This document shows positions 1 through 7,871 of a DNA stretch of 21,075 nt, one piece after another. This DNA is from a virus. Below the pieces are notes generated by a model. The model was given only the letters and a program-made list of their open reading frames with translations. It ran no database searches and was not told where the DNA came from. Each line of letters starts with the position of its first letter. Within the stretch, counting starts at the first letter, position 1. The stretch is from positions 1-21,075 of IMG/VR virus record IMGVR_UViG_3300032326_001159. The stretch is one strand, 5' to 3'. The translations under genes were made by a program, and so were the position numbers.

Positions 1-1
1 A

Positions 2-1105
2 GCTGAAGCATTGGATGTCACAGGCAATATCAAAACCAGTGGTGAACTGTATGTGGATGCAGTGACTGATGCCAACAGCGTGAGCACAGGTGCAATGATA
101 GTGAAGGGTGGAGTGGGCATTGCAAAAAAATTATATGTGGGAGATGATGCAACATTTCAAGACAACATCACTGCCAGAGACATCATGCCCAACAGCAACA
201 ATACCTACAACATCGGCACAGTCAACAATAGATATTTGAACATATATGCCAACTCATTTGTGGGCAACGTGGTGGGTAACATCACAGGCACAGTGAGCGG
301 AGCTTCCGGAACCAGCAACAAATTAACCAGTCTGACCACATTTGAAATGAGTGGTGATGTGAGTGCTCCAAGTTTCACATTTGATGGTCAAACAGGCGGC
401 ACAGTAAAAAGTTTTGTGACTTCGGTCAGCAACAGTTTTATTGCCAGCAAAACTGCTCAAGCTAGTTCTTTATCCAGTGATGAATTTATTTTTAATAGAG
501 TTTCAGGCACCACAGGAGTTTTTAAAATCAATAGAGATAATCTATTCAACGCCATTGCTAAAATACCCACAGGCAGCGTTTTCCCTTATGCTGGATCCTC
601 AGCGCCAGCATATTGGCTATTGTGTGATGGATCAGAAGTTTTGAGATCCACTTATCCAGAATTGTTTGCTGTGATAGGCACCAGCTTTGGTACACCTCCC
701 AGTGGAGGATCTTATTTTTTACTGCCAGACATGAGAGGCAGATTGCCTTTGGGCAAAGACAACATGGGTGGTACCGGAGCCAACAGAGTAACTGCTTCAG
801 CTGCAGACTCAGTGGGTGGATTTGGTGGTGATGAAAGCAAAGTTATTCCCATACAAAATTTACCTGAACACGAACATGATCTGCAAGGAGCAGCAGGTGC
901 TCAATACTACGCTATTAGAGACGTGCCAGGCATAGGCGCAGGCGAAGTCACAGCAATCACTTATGATGCTCCCACAGGTGCAGGACAAGGTTCAGCTATC
1001 GCTACCAGCGGTGGAGTGAATAATCCTACATTGGGTCAAGCACAAGATGTAATGAACCCTTATTTGACTATGAATTATATAATTTACACAGGACAAACAC
1101 CATAA
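2..1105 (+). CDS. Phage tail fibre / tail-collar domain protein, 5'-truncated
   Basis: The frame is open from the first bases of the window (codons from nt 2), so the gene begins upstream; the TTG at 11 is only the first start-like codon. The visible 367 residues are a distal tail-fibre protein. The N-terminal half carries modules typical of phage fibres: LDVTGNI, then a GGVGI..LYVGD motif, then a TYNIGT..NRY motif. The C-terminal half is a tail-collar domain as in T4 gp12-type short fibres: LLCDGS near nt 620-637, LPDMRGRLPLG near nt 721-753, an HEH pair (His codons 869-871 and 875-877) of the kind that binds metal in gp12, and the closing MNPYLTMNYII near nt 1051-1083. The product should act in the virion, contacting the host surface. 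It overlaps the next gene by one base (TAATG). Family assignment is firm; which fibre it corresponds to is not. Confidence 0.85.
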   Translation, partial: AEALDVTGNIKTSGELYVDAVTDANSVSTGAMIVKGGVGIAKKLYVGDDATFQDNITARDIMPNSNNTYNIGTVNNRYLNIYANSFVGNVVGNITGTVSGASGTSNKLTSLTTFEMSGDVSAPSFTFDGQTGGTVKSFVTSVSNSFIASKTAQASSLSSDEFIFNRVSGTTGVFKINRDNLFNAIAKIPTGSVFPYAGSSAPAYWLLCDGSEVLRSTYPELFAVIGTSFGTPPSGGSYFLLPDMRGRLPLGKDNMGGTGANRVTASAADSVGGFGGDESKVIPIQNLPEHEHDLQGAAGAQYYAIRDVPGIGAGEVTAITYDAPTGAGQGSAIATSGGVNNPTLGQAQDVMNPYLTMNYIIYTGQTP

Positions 1106-3309
1106 TGAGTTACAAAATAAACAAAACAGATGGCACATTGTTGGTAGATTTGATTGACGGCACAATCAATACTGAATCAACTGATATCACACTGATTGGA
1201 AGAAACTACAAAGGCTTTGGTGAACTGATCAACGAAAACTTTGTGAAGATGCTGGAAAATTTTGCCAGCTCATCTGCTCCAGCCAATCCTTTGCGTGGAC
1301 AATTATGGTATGACACATCAGAAAGCAGATTGAAAGTTTACAATGGTACAGAATTTGCCACCAATGGTATTATTGTAGCCAGCACACAACCTAATTTAGC
1401 CACTGGAGATATTTGGCTCAACAGTCTTACCAATCAGATGAGTTTCTTCGACGGCACTGATCTGGTGTTGGTTGGACCAGTGCATACTGCAGCACAAGGC
1501 GTGTCAGGATTTGTGTCACAAAGCATACTGGACACACAAAATCAAACCAAGACTGTGCTGAAATTTTTTGTGGGCAACACACTGATAGGTGTGTGGAGTG
1601 CTGCACAATTTACTCCGGTTTCTGCTCAATTGATTGCTGAATTAGTTTCAGGAAGTAATCCCACAGGCACAATCTATCAAGGATTCAACACCACTAATAC
1701 AGCCTACAAATACAGAGGCATTGCCGCATTGGCTGAAGGATTGATTGATGGATTAGGAACAACCATATTGGCTGATTCATTTTTGCGCAGTGATGCCAAC
1801 GACATCACCACAGGCAGTTTAAAAATACAAAATAATTCAGGATTGACTTTGGGATTGAATGACAGTCTTCAATTAAAATTTGGCAGTGTGACTCTGCCCA
1901 ACACTAACATTATTGTGAGCAATGTGAGCAATGCTGATATCGCTATCAATGCTAAAAATCCTGCAGAATACACAGCCATATTTGTGGATGGCAGTGCTGC
2001 CAGAGTGGGCATATTTAATACCACTCCTGCGTACTCATTGGACATCACAGGAGATGTGAGAATACAAGGTAATTTAATCACCAGCGGCAGCAGCACAGCA
2101 GTCACAGCAGAAGATTTAAGAGTGGAAGACAAAACCATTCAGTTGGCCACCATCACTGGATCAGCCATAGGCAACGATGCCTATATAGATGGAGGTGGAA
2201 TAATAATCAAGTCCACAGTGTCAGACAAATCATTGTTGTGGGAAGATTCCACAGATTCTTGGAAAAGTTCAGAACATTTTAATCTAGCCACTGGCAAAGA
2301 ATACAAGATCAATGGTACCAGCGTGTTGAGCAGCACCACATTGGGTGCTACAGTGATCAACGCTCCTGGTTTAACTAGCATAGGCACGTTGACCAGTTTG
2401 AATGTGGGCAATTTATCACTGTCAGGTATCACTATCAGCGCCACAGGAAATTTACAATTGCAAGCCAGCACCAACATTATCAGCATACAAGGTTCAGCCC
2501 GAATCACTGGATTAGGTTTGCCCACTGCGGCTTCAGATGCCACCAGAAAAGATTATGTGGATGGATACTTGCCTATCAGTCTAGTGGCAGACATCACAGG
2601 ATTTTCCGCATTGTCAGGTGGAGTGAATGGCAGCATCATAAGATTATTGAATGATCTTTACCCAGTGGCTGGATATGCTGGAGCAGGATTAGGAATACCC
2701 GCAAGTGCCACAGGTAGAATAGCTAGAGTACACACAGTGGAGTCAGGTTCATTGAACGTGAATATTCCAGGAGCAAATTTAGAATCAGGATTAGATGAAT
2801 CATTCACAGCAGTGGATCAAACTTTAAATGCTGCTCCCAACACAGTGCAGACCATTCAAACTTATCTCAGCGGTGCAGCATTGTTGGATCCAGGACACAT
2901 TAGAATTACCACCCCATCAGGACATTTTTATGAAGTGGGCAACACAGTGACCATTTCAGGTTGTAACGGATCAGGAGTATTTGCTCCCACAGGATTTGAT
3001 GGCACATACACAGTGGCCAAAGTGATAGAAAATGCCACTCCCAGCACACAATTTGACATAAACATTTCAGCCACTATACCCGGCATAGATTCAGTGTCAG
3101 GTGCACTGTACAACACCAGCAGTGCTGCTGTGGTAAGAACACCAGCTTTGGGCAATTCTAACAAAACTGTGCTGCAAGATATTGCTTTCAGTACTGTGAC
3201 AGGTACTGTGACTGCTGTGGTTAACAGAGGATTAAAACAATTCATAGTTGCTAACGTTGCTGGCACTCCAACTTGGACTTTCCACAGCGATTTAACATCA
3301 ACCGTTTAA
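1105..3309 (+). CDS. Large phage tail fibre / virion structural protein
   Basis: This 734-residue protein has no transmembrane segment or signal peptide. Residues 1-125 form a domain shared with the next gene: NY.G.GE..NENFV..LENFA, then GQLWYD, then a TGD.W...Q....GT..VLVGP stretch. The middle (about residues 300-450) has fibre-type modules, including YSLDITGDVRIQGN and VEDKTIQLA followed by a LLWEDSTDSW segment. The composition is rich in Gly, Ser, Thr, Asn and Ala with few Cys, as expected for beta-rich trimeric fibres. The C-terminal 230 residues match nothing I can name and are a candidate receptor-facing or attachment region. The ATG overlaps the upstream stop by one base and has no obvious Shine-Dalgarno, so translation is probably coupled to the fibre gene before it. 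A virion role is inferred from composition, modules and neighbours. Confidence 0.75.
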   Translation: MSYKINKTDGTLLVDLIDGTINTESTDITLIGRNYKGFGELINENFVKMLENFASSSAPANPLRGQLWYDTSESRLKVYNGTEFATNGIIVASTQPNLATGDIWLNSLTNQMSFFDGTDLVLVGPVHTAAQGVSGFVSQSILDTQNQTKTVLKFFVGNTLIGVWSAAQFTPVSAQLIAELVSGSNPTGTIYQGFNTTNTAYKYRGIAALAEGLIDGLGTTILADSFLRSDANDITTGSLKIQNNSGLTLGLNDSLQLKFGSVTLPNTNIIVSNVSNADIAINAKNPAEYTAIFVDGSAARVGIFNTTPAYSLDITGDVRIQGNLITSGSSTAVTAEDLRVEDKTIQLATITGSAIGNDAYIDGGGIIIKSTVSDKSLLWEDSTDSWKSSEHFNLATGKEYKINGTSVLSSTTLGATVINAPGLTSIGTLTSLNVGNLSLSGITISATGNLQLQASTNIISIQGSARITGLGLPTAASDATRKDYVDGYLPISLVADITGFSALSGGVNGSIIRLLNDLYPVAGYAGAGLGIPASATGRIARVHTVESGSLNVNIPGANLESGLDESFTAVDQTLNAAPNTVQTIQTYLSGAALLDPGHIRITTPSGHFYEVGNTVTISGCNGSGVFAPTGFDGTYTVAKVIENATPSTQFDINISATIPGIDSVSGALYNTSSAAVVRTPALGNSNKTVLQDIAFSTVTGTVTAVVNRGLKQFIVANVAGTPTWTFHSDLTSTV

Positions 3310-3317
3310 GATAAATA
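3310..3317 (+). promoter_or_regulatory. T4-type late promoter octamer
   Basis: GATAAATA begins right after the stop of the upstream fibre gene and differs from the T4 late consensus TATAAATA only at the first base. A start of transcription a few bases downstream would leave a short leader containing AGGA (3328-3331), seven bases before the ATG at 3339. The motif and spacing are seen; the promoter function is inferred from T4-like phages. Confidence 0.6.
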
Positions 3318-3338
3318 AACTTGTAATAGGAAAAAAAT

Positions 3339-4775
3339 ATGCCATATCAAATAGACAGATACGCAGGTACTACACTAACAACAGTGCAAGACGGCACAGT
3401 AGACCAGACCACCAACCTAAAATTAGTGGGAAAAAACTACGCTGGCTACGGAGAAATCCAAAACGAAAATTTTGTACATTTATTGGAAAATTTTGCAGGA
3501 GCCAACGAGCCCAGCAGACCTCTTTCAGGACAGTTATGGTACGACAGTGCTGCTAACAAATTAAAATTTTATGATGGTGTTAAATTTAGAACCACAGGTG
3601 GGGCTGAAGTAGGAACCTCACAACCAGCTGGATTAACCACTGGAGATTTTTGGTGGGACACTGCCAATGATCAGTTGTATGCTTACAATGGCACAGGATT
3701 TGTACTAGTAGGACCACAAGGAGTAGGAGCCACAGTTACTCAATTAAAAAGTCGCACAGTGAAAGATACATTCAATGTGGATCAACCTATCATTGAAGCA
3801 TTGGTGGATGATGAAGTGATTTTCATAGTGAGCGGCACAGAATTCACCATCAACACAGTGGATCCTTTGCAGGCTATCACAGGATTTAATGCAATCAAAA
3901 AAGGTATCACTATGGTGAACACCTTGGCAGCTGCCAACGGAGTTACCACCACAGATCATAGATTTTGGGGCACAGCAGCCAACGCACTAAAATTAGGCGG
4001 AGTAGATGCTGCTAACTTTTTACAAGTGGGTGGCAATACCAGTTTCAATGACACAGGTTTCACAGTAGGTACTGGCAATGATCTTAGAGTGAGCATCATC
4101 AATGGTAACGAAGGTAGAATTATCAACGAAGTAGGTTCAGTGATCAAAATGGGAGCCAGCAACACTCACACAGTGAGCGTGACTGCAACAGGCTTTGAAC
4201 CTAGAATAGACAGCACTTATGATATTGGAACCAATGGCAACAGATTTGCCAATGTGTTTGCTGACAATTTTTATGGACTATCAGAAAAAGCCACCAACAT
4301 CACAGTGGGTGTGACCAACTATTCAGGATCCACAGCATCAGGAGTGAACACAGTGGCATTACGAGATGCTTCAGGAAATTTATCAGCCAATATTTTCAAT
4401 GGCGTGGCCACTCAAGCAAGATATGCGGATTTGGCAGAGAAATATTTGGCAGATGCGAATCATCCCATTGGCACCGTGATGAGCATAGGCGGTGCAAAAG
4501 AAATTCAAAAAGCCACTGAAGGCAGCATAGTGGTGGGTGTGGTGAGCGGTGCTCCAGCATATTTGATGAACGCTGAATTACAAGGCGGCACATCTGTGGC
4601 CATCAAAGGCAGAGTGCCAGTTTTGGTAACAGGCACAGTAACCAAAGGTGATAAAATTGGAGTCAGCAGCACAGCAGGAATTGGTATCAAAGTCACAGAA
4701 GGTGATTATTTTGCAGTGGCTTTGGAAGCTGACAGCAGATCAGGCGTTTCTCTGGTTGAGTGTTATATCAAATAA
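3339..4775 (+). CDS. Phage tail fibre / virion structural protein, paralogue of the preceding gene at its N-terminus
   Basis: The protein has 478 residues. The first ~125 align with the upstream 734-residue protein at about half the positions by eye (GT.L...DGT, GE..NENFV..LENFA, PL.GQLWYD, TGDFWWD, GTGFVLVGP). The rest differs. Near residues 290-310 is a TYDIGTNGNRF module also found in the truncated fibre at the window start (TYNIGTVNNRY). The last ~115 residues, starting at YADLAEKYLADANHPIGTV, are a compact Gly/Val-rich C-terminal domain of a type common at the ends of phage fibre proteins. I cannot say whether it is an autoproteolytic or purely structural domain. The ATG has an AGGA seven bases upstream and its own late-type promoter octamer, so it can be expressed independently of the gene before it. 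Confidence 0.75.
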   Translation: MPYQIDRYAGTTLTTVQDGTVDQTTNLKLVGKNYAGYGEIQNENFVHLLENFAGANEPSRPLSGQLWYDSAANKLKFYDGVKFRTTGGAEVGTSQPAGLTTGDFWWDTANDQLYAYNGTGFVLVGPQGVGATVTQLKSRTVKDTFNVDQPIIEALVDDEVIFIVSGTEFTINTVDPLQAITGFNAIKKGITMVNTLAAANGVTTTDHRFWGTAANALKLGGVDAANFLQVGGNTSFNDTGFTVGTGNDLRVSIINGNEGRIINEVGSVIKMGASNTHTVSVTATGFEPRIDSTYDIGTNGNRFANVFADNFYGLSEKATNITVGVTNYSGSTASGVNTVALRDASGNLSANIFNGVATQARYADLAEKYLADANHPIGTVMSIGGAKEIQKATEGSIVVGVVSGAPAYLMNAELQGGTSVAIKGRVPVLVTGTVTKGDKIGVSSTAGIGIKVTEGDYFAVALEADSRSGVSLVECYIK

Positions 4776-4783
4776 TAATCAAT

Positions 4784-4834
4784 ATGATGTCTAAAATATT
4801 CATGGGACAGTTCAACCCAACTAAATACTTTTAA
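4784..4834 (+). CDS. Possible 16-codon leader ORF
   Basis: ATGATG opens a 16-codon frame (MMSKIFMGQFNPTKYF) whose TAA ends one base before the ATG of the following structural gene. No Shine-Dalgarno precedes it, and the late-type octamer at 4821-4828 lies inside it. It may be chance. It could instead help deliver ribosomes to the next gene, which itself lacks a Shine-Dalgarno, by termination-reinitiation from upstream transcripts. Confidence 0.2.
   Translation: MMSKIFMGQFNPTKYF
4821..4828 (+). promoter_or_regulatory. T4-type late promoter octamer (CTAAATAC)
   Basis: CTAAATAC lies seven bases before the ATG at 4836, which has no Shine-Dalgarno. If transcription begins the usual half-dozen bases downstream of a T4-type late element, the mRNA would be almost leaderless. 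The motif resembles those at 3310, 5771 and 19637. Confidence 0.5.
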
Positions 4835-4835
4835 T

Positions 4836-5738
4836 ATGGCAGTAGGTGATCTAATAACAGCAGCAAGGTACAATGTGATTCAATCCACAGTGGCCAATGT
4901 GCTGAGCACAGGATCAGGAGATTCTGGTTATGGTCAAGCACTGCAAAGTTCGCAAGTGGCACAAAATCAGTTGATTGAAGACGATCACATGAACACTTTG
5001 AGATTGGACATTCGCAAAGCCTATCTGCATCAGAACAATTCATATCCCACATTGGCTGTGGTCAGCACTGCCAACACAGTGGATGAATCCAATGCACTTA
5101 ATAATTCTTACACATTATTCGAATCACTAGCTACCAATATCAACACCAACCGCAACACCATTAGTGCCAGCAGATTGACCACAGGCAACACTGCTTCCAG
5201 TTATGTGAGAACCACCACTTGGAATGCCACACGTGTGGGCAATTTCACAGTGACTTTTGCCAGCACCACTGCTGCTAGACATTTTTTTAATTCAGGCGGA
5301 GCTGTGCAGATTGATATGAACATATCCGGCAGCACCACTGCTAAGGTCAACGATTGGAATTCTTTATTTGGCACTAACATGGGCACACTGACTTTTGCCA
5401 ATCTAGCTTCCAGCAGATCAGGATCAGGCGGCACACTGTCTTCATCTGTGGCCTACACCACACTGACCACCACATTCCAAACTGTGTATACCACTAGTGC
5501 TGCAGGCACATACAGTTCCAACAATTTTAATATTCAAGTGCGATTCACTGACGTTTCCAATCTAGTGATAGAATTCCAGATCACCCTAAATGATGCTGCT
5601 GCAGGCAACGTGGACGAAGATGTGGATGGCAATCTCAACATCAACGTGAATAGACGTATTGCCAACGGGGCACTGAGTGATCCTATCACCATCACGGAAC
5701 CTGTTTTTGGTGCCATGAGCGGCACTGTAACTGCCTAA
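4836..5738 (+). CDS. Phage virion structural protein, beta-rich
   Basis: The 300-residue protein opens with MAVGDLITAARYNVIQ and has a SGYGQ...SSQVA segment around residues 30-43. I recall this type of N-terminus from uncharacterised structural proteins of T4-like marine phages, but I cannot confirm it by search. Residues 44-75 look helical (EDDHMNTLRLDIRKAYL). From about residue 105 onward the sequence is Thr/Ser/Asn/Gly-rich, predicting beta strands. There are no cysteines, signal peptide or membrane segment. The start is fixed by the N-terminal pattern and by an in-frame stop upstream at 4785-4787. It ends the virion block; after it comes a 94-base gap with promoters. A virion role is likely; the exact location in the particle is unknown. 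Confidence 0.65.
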   Translation: MAVGDLITAARYNVIQSTVANVLSTGSGDSGYGQALQSSQVAQNQLIEDDHMNTLRLDIRKAYLHQNNSYPTLAVVSTANTVDESNALNNSYTLFESLATNINTNRNTISASRLTTGNTASSYVRTTTWNATRVGNFTVTFASTTAARHFFNSGGAVQIDMNISGSTTAKVNDWNSLFGTNMGTLTFANLASSRSGSGGTLSSSVAYTTLTTTFQTVYTTSAAGTYSSNNFNIQVRFTDVSNLVIEFQITLNDAAAGNVDEDVDGNLNINVNRRIANGALSDPITITEPVFGAMSGTVTA

Positions 5739-5770
5739 ACCATTTCACCAATCACCAAAACCTAATCTAT

Positions 5771-5778
5771 CTAAATAT
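5771..5778 (+). promoter_or_regulatory. T4-type late promoter octamer (CTAAATAT)
   Basis: CTAAATAT lies in the 94-base gap between the virion block and the tailoring operon, about 55 bases before the next ATG. It is the same core as at 4821. Together with the sigma70-type promoter just downstream it would allow the operon to be read both early and late. The assignment rests on motif resemblance only. Confidence 0.4.
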
Positions 5779-5787
5779 CAACAGCAG

Positions 5788-5816
5788 TTGACTTTTGGCT
5801 GAAAATCTTATATAAT
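5788..5816 (+). promoter_or_regulatory. Near-consensus sigma70-type promoter upstream of the tailoring operon
   Basis: TTGACT (5788-5793) and TATAAT (5811-5816) are separated by 17 bases, i.e. 11 of 12 consensus positions with ideal spacing. A transcription start near 5823 would put the AGGAG at 5824-5828 at the very 5' end of the mRNA, with the ATG at 5833 only about ten bases in. It is the only such promoter I found in the gaps, and it heads the glycosyltransferase/radical SAM operon rather than the virion genes. Host RNA polymerase could therefore read the operon without phage late factors. Confidence 0.7.
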
Positions 5817-5832
5817 TTCAACTAGGAGAATC

Positions 5833-6171
5833 ATGAATATGACAGACATAGAAGATAGACTCAGTGCAGTCAATCAAATGGAAAATTTTAATAATCAGTT
5901 GCAGTTATTAAAAGACAAATTTGTGGACAGCAATATTTTGTTTTATCAAGGACATCAGTTCACAGTCACGGGCAATCTGTTGAGCTTGTGCAAGTCATAC
6001 ATAGACCTACATAGAACCAAAGATGTAGTATTATTGGATGACTATCAAACACCAGTTTTGGTGAACGATTTGGAAGAATATAACTCTGCTGCTTGGCACA
6101 CATATCAAACCAATCTCAATCAATATTACACAGAATATCAAACGCTGATCAAAAATAAAGGACAGATTTAA
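5833..6171 (+). CDS. Small phage protein of unknown function heading the tailoring operon
   Basis: The protein has 112 residues, is soluble and is rich in Gln, Asn, Leu and Tyr, with helical N- and C-terminal thirds (about residues 5-30 and 82-108) and a central patch VVLLDDYQTPVLVNDLEEY (about 64-82). The only cysteine is in LLSLCKSYIDL. A perfect AGGAG at 5824-5828 precedes two candidate starts: 5833 (spacing 4) and 5839 (spacing 10). I keep 5833. It lies between the virion block and the first glycosyltransferase, so it could be a fibre-assembly chaperone or a small virion protein. It could also be a carrier or substrate of the tailoring enzymes that follow. The sequence alone does not decide, and I do not recognise the family. 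Confidence 0.7.
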   Translation: MNMTDIEDRLSAVNQMENFNNQLQLLKDKFVDSNILFYQGHQFTVTGNLLSLCKSYIDLHRTKDVVLLDDYQTPVLVNDLEEYNSAAWHTYQTNLNQYYTEYQTLIKNKGQI

Positions 6172-6174
6172 GCC

Positions 6175-7026
6175 ATGAAATCTCAAGGCATTGTGATGTT
6201 TGCTCACAACAATGAAACAGTTGATTACGTGAAGCAGGCTATTTTTGCTGCTGTGCAGGTCAAAAAACATCTACATCTACCAGTGACTTTGATCACTTCC
6301 AATCAAGCACACTTAAATAACAAATATAAAAAGCAAGCCACAGTATTTGATCAAGTGATAGATATCAATGAGCATCAAACCCTTCAGACTCGAGATTTTT
6401 ACAATGGCATGGAACACAAGATCAAAGATGTATGGAAAAATCATTTGAGATCCACTGCTTATGAACTCACTCCATATGACGAAACCATTGTGATGGACAC
6501 TGATTACATAGTGGGTAATGATAATTTACTCCGATGTTTTCACAGCAAAGAAGATTTTTTAATACATCAAAAATCCATTTACATTAATTATTTTAATCAA
6601 CCTGAATGGAAAATCAAATACATCAGTGAAACAGGCATGGAGATGTATTGGGCCACAGTGTTTTATTTTAAAAAAACTCCCAGAGTCAAACAGTTGTTTG
6701 ATTTGATTGCACACATTAAAAATCATTGGGACTTTTACAGATTCACATGGCAGATACATGAACCAAATTTTAGAAACGATTTTGCTTTCAGCATGGCCAT
6801 ACACATGTTGAATGGATATTGTAAAGGTGCATGGCCACAAGGCTTGCCAGATTCGTTGTATTACATCACTGACAGAGACAAAGCAGACAATTTTAATCAG
6901 GACTGTTGGACTGTTTCATTGTACAACACACAAGGATACACAAAAACTTTGGCCAAACACATCAATCTACACGTGATGAACAAATTCAGTTTGGACCACA
7001 TCATTGACGAGGAGTTTTCCAAATGA
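6175..7026 (+). CDS. GT-A fold glycosyltransferase (GT8-like), copy 1
   Basis: The 283-residue protein begins with the Rossmann-like strand GIVMFAHNNETVDYVKQA and a second strand PVTLITSN (about residues 36-43). Later comes ETIVMDTDYIVGND, with the DxD metal and nucleotide-sugar site at residues 108-110. This layout fits retaining GT-A enzymes of the glycogenin/GT8 kind that use a nucleotide-sugar donor in the cytoplasm. No membrane segment is visible. It is a diverged tandem paralogue of the next gene: both open with G...FA..NE.VDYV.QA. The ATG is three bases after the preceding stop and overlaps its successor by four bases (ATGA). The acceptor is unknown; virion protein, phage DNA and host glycan are all possible. 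Confidence 0.7.
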   Translation: MKSQGIVMFAHNNETVDYVKQAIFAAVQVKKHLHLPVTLITSNQAHLNNKYKKQATVFDQVIDINEHQTLQTRDFYNGMEHKIKDVWKNHLRSTAYELTPYDETIVMDTDYIVGNDNLLRCFHSKEDFLIHQKSIYINYFNQPEWKIKYISETGMEMYWATVFYFKKTPRVKQLFDLIAHIKNHWDFYRFTWQIHEPNFRNDFAFSMAIHMLNGYCKGAWPQGLPDSLYYITDRDKADNFNQDCWTVSLYNTQGYTKTLAKHINLHVMNKFSLDHIIDEEFSK

Positions 7027-7871
7027 TAGAACAAGGGTTCTGTGTGTTTGCACAGCAAAATGAGCAAGTGGATTATGTGAGACAGGCACATGCATTGGCT
7101 ATGAGTATCAAAACGCACATGCCTCACAGCAAAGTGTGTTTGATCACAAATGTTAACATCACAAAAACTGTGTCTGCAATGTTTGATCACGTGGTGGATA
7201 TTCCTGGCATGGATGAAGCAGTGGACCAAGATTGGAAAATACAGAACAGATATAAAATTTACACAGCTACTCCTTTCAAACATTCAATAATATTGGATGC
7301 AGATATGTTGGTGTTGAATGATATCAGTCATTGGTGGAAGTTTTTAAAAAACTACAAAATGTATTTCACCAGTGCAGTTAAAAATTACAGAGATGAATTC
7401 AATCACAGTGATCACTATCGCAAAACTTTCACAAGCAATAGTCTACCTAATCTTTACTGTGGTGTGCATTACTATCAAAGATGCAAAGAAAATGATCAGT
7501 TTGTGGAACTTTTACGAGATATAGTGAGAAATCACACATTGTTCTATGACAGATTCACTCCCAAACACACTCAAAAATGGTGCAGCATGGATGTGAGTGT
7601 GGCGCTGGCCAGTAAACTATTGGGTATCACTGAAAAAATTACCAGCCGAGTGCCTTATGTCACATTCACTCATATGAAACCTCATCTTCAAGACTGGAAA
7701 ACAGTGCCAGATCATTGGATGAAAAAAGTAAATGTGTATCATGATATGGAAGGTCATATTAAAATTGACAATTTTCGTCAACGTGGAGTATTGCATTATG
7801 TGGAGAATGAATTTTTAACTGATGAATTGTTTGCAATCATTGAAAAAAAATATTATGAATCAAACCAATAA
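7023..7871 (+). CDS. GT-A fold glycosyltransferase (GT8-like), copy 2
   Basis: The protein has 282 residues. GFCVFAQQNEQVDYVRQA opens the nucleotide-binding half, KVCLITN follows at about residues 37-43, and SIILDADMLVLND carries the DxD (DAD, residues 92-94). A central QNRYKIYTATPFKH segment precedes the DxD as in glycogenin-like enzymes. It is a tandem paralogue of the gene before it, with the C-terminal halves more diverged, suggesting different acceptors or donors. The start uses an ATGA overlap and has a strong GAGGAG at 7009-7014, eight bases before the ATG. The family is likely; the substrate is unknown. Confidence 0.75.
   Translation: MIEQGFCVFAQQNEQVDYVRQAHALAMSIKTHMPHSKVCLITNVNITKTVSAMFDHVVDIPGMDEAVDQDWKIQNRYKIYTATPFKHSIILDADMLVLNDISHWWKFLKNYKMYFTSAVKNYRDEFNHSDHYRKTFTSNSLPNLYCGVHYYQRCKENDQFVELLRDIVRNHTLFYDRFTPKHTQKWCSMDVSVALASKLLGITEKITSRVPYVTFTHMKPHLQDWKTVPDHWMKKVNVYHDMEGHIKIDNFRQRGVLHYVENEFLTDELFAIIEKKYYESNQ

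Noticed and set aside
1869-3266. Minus-strand open frames of 89-120 codons within the fibre genes
   Set aside because: They lie wholly inside convincing plus-strand genes, have no ribosome sites and translate to Val/Leu/Pro-rich sequence typical of the antisense of Gly/Thr/Asn-rich fibres.
4430-4775. Intramolecular chaperone/protease (S74 or G2 type) at the fibre C-terminus
   Set aside because: The region resembles common fibre C-terminal domains, but I cannot see a diagnostic catalytic Ser/Lys or Ser/Asp arrangement, so I left it as a structural domain.
5782-5801. Possible intrinsic terminator after the virion block
   Set aside because: Only a four-pair stem (CAGC/GCTG) with no T-run, and it overlaps the promoter -35 box.
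5739-5832. tRNA or small RNA gene in the largest gap
   Set aside because: No cloverleaf, TTCGA arm or stable stem; the gap is filled by promoter elements.
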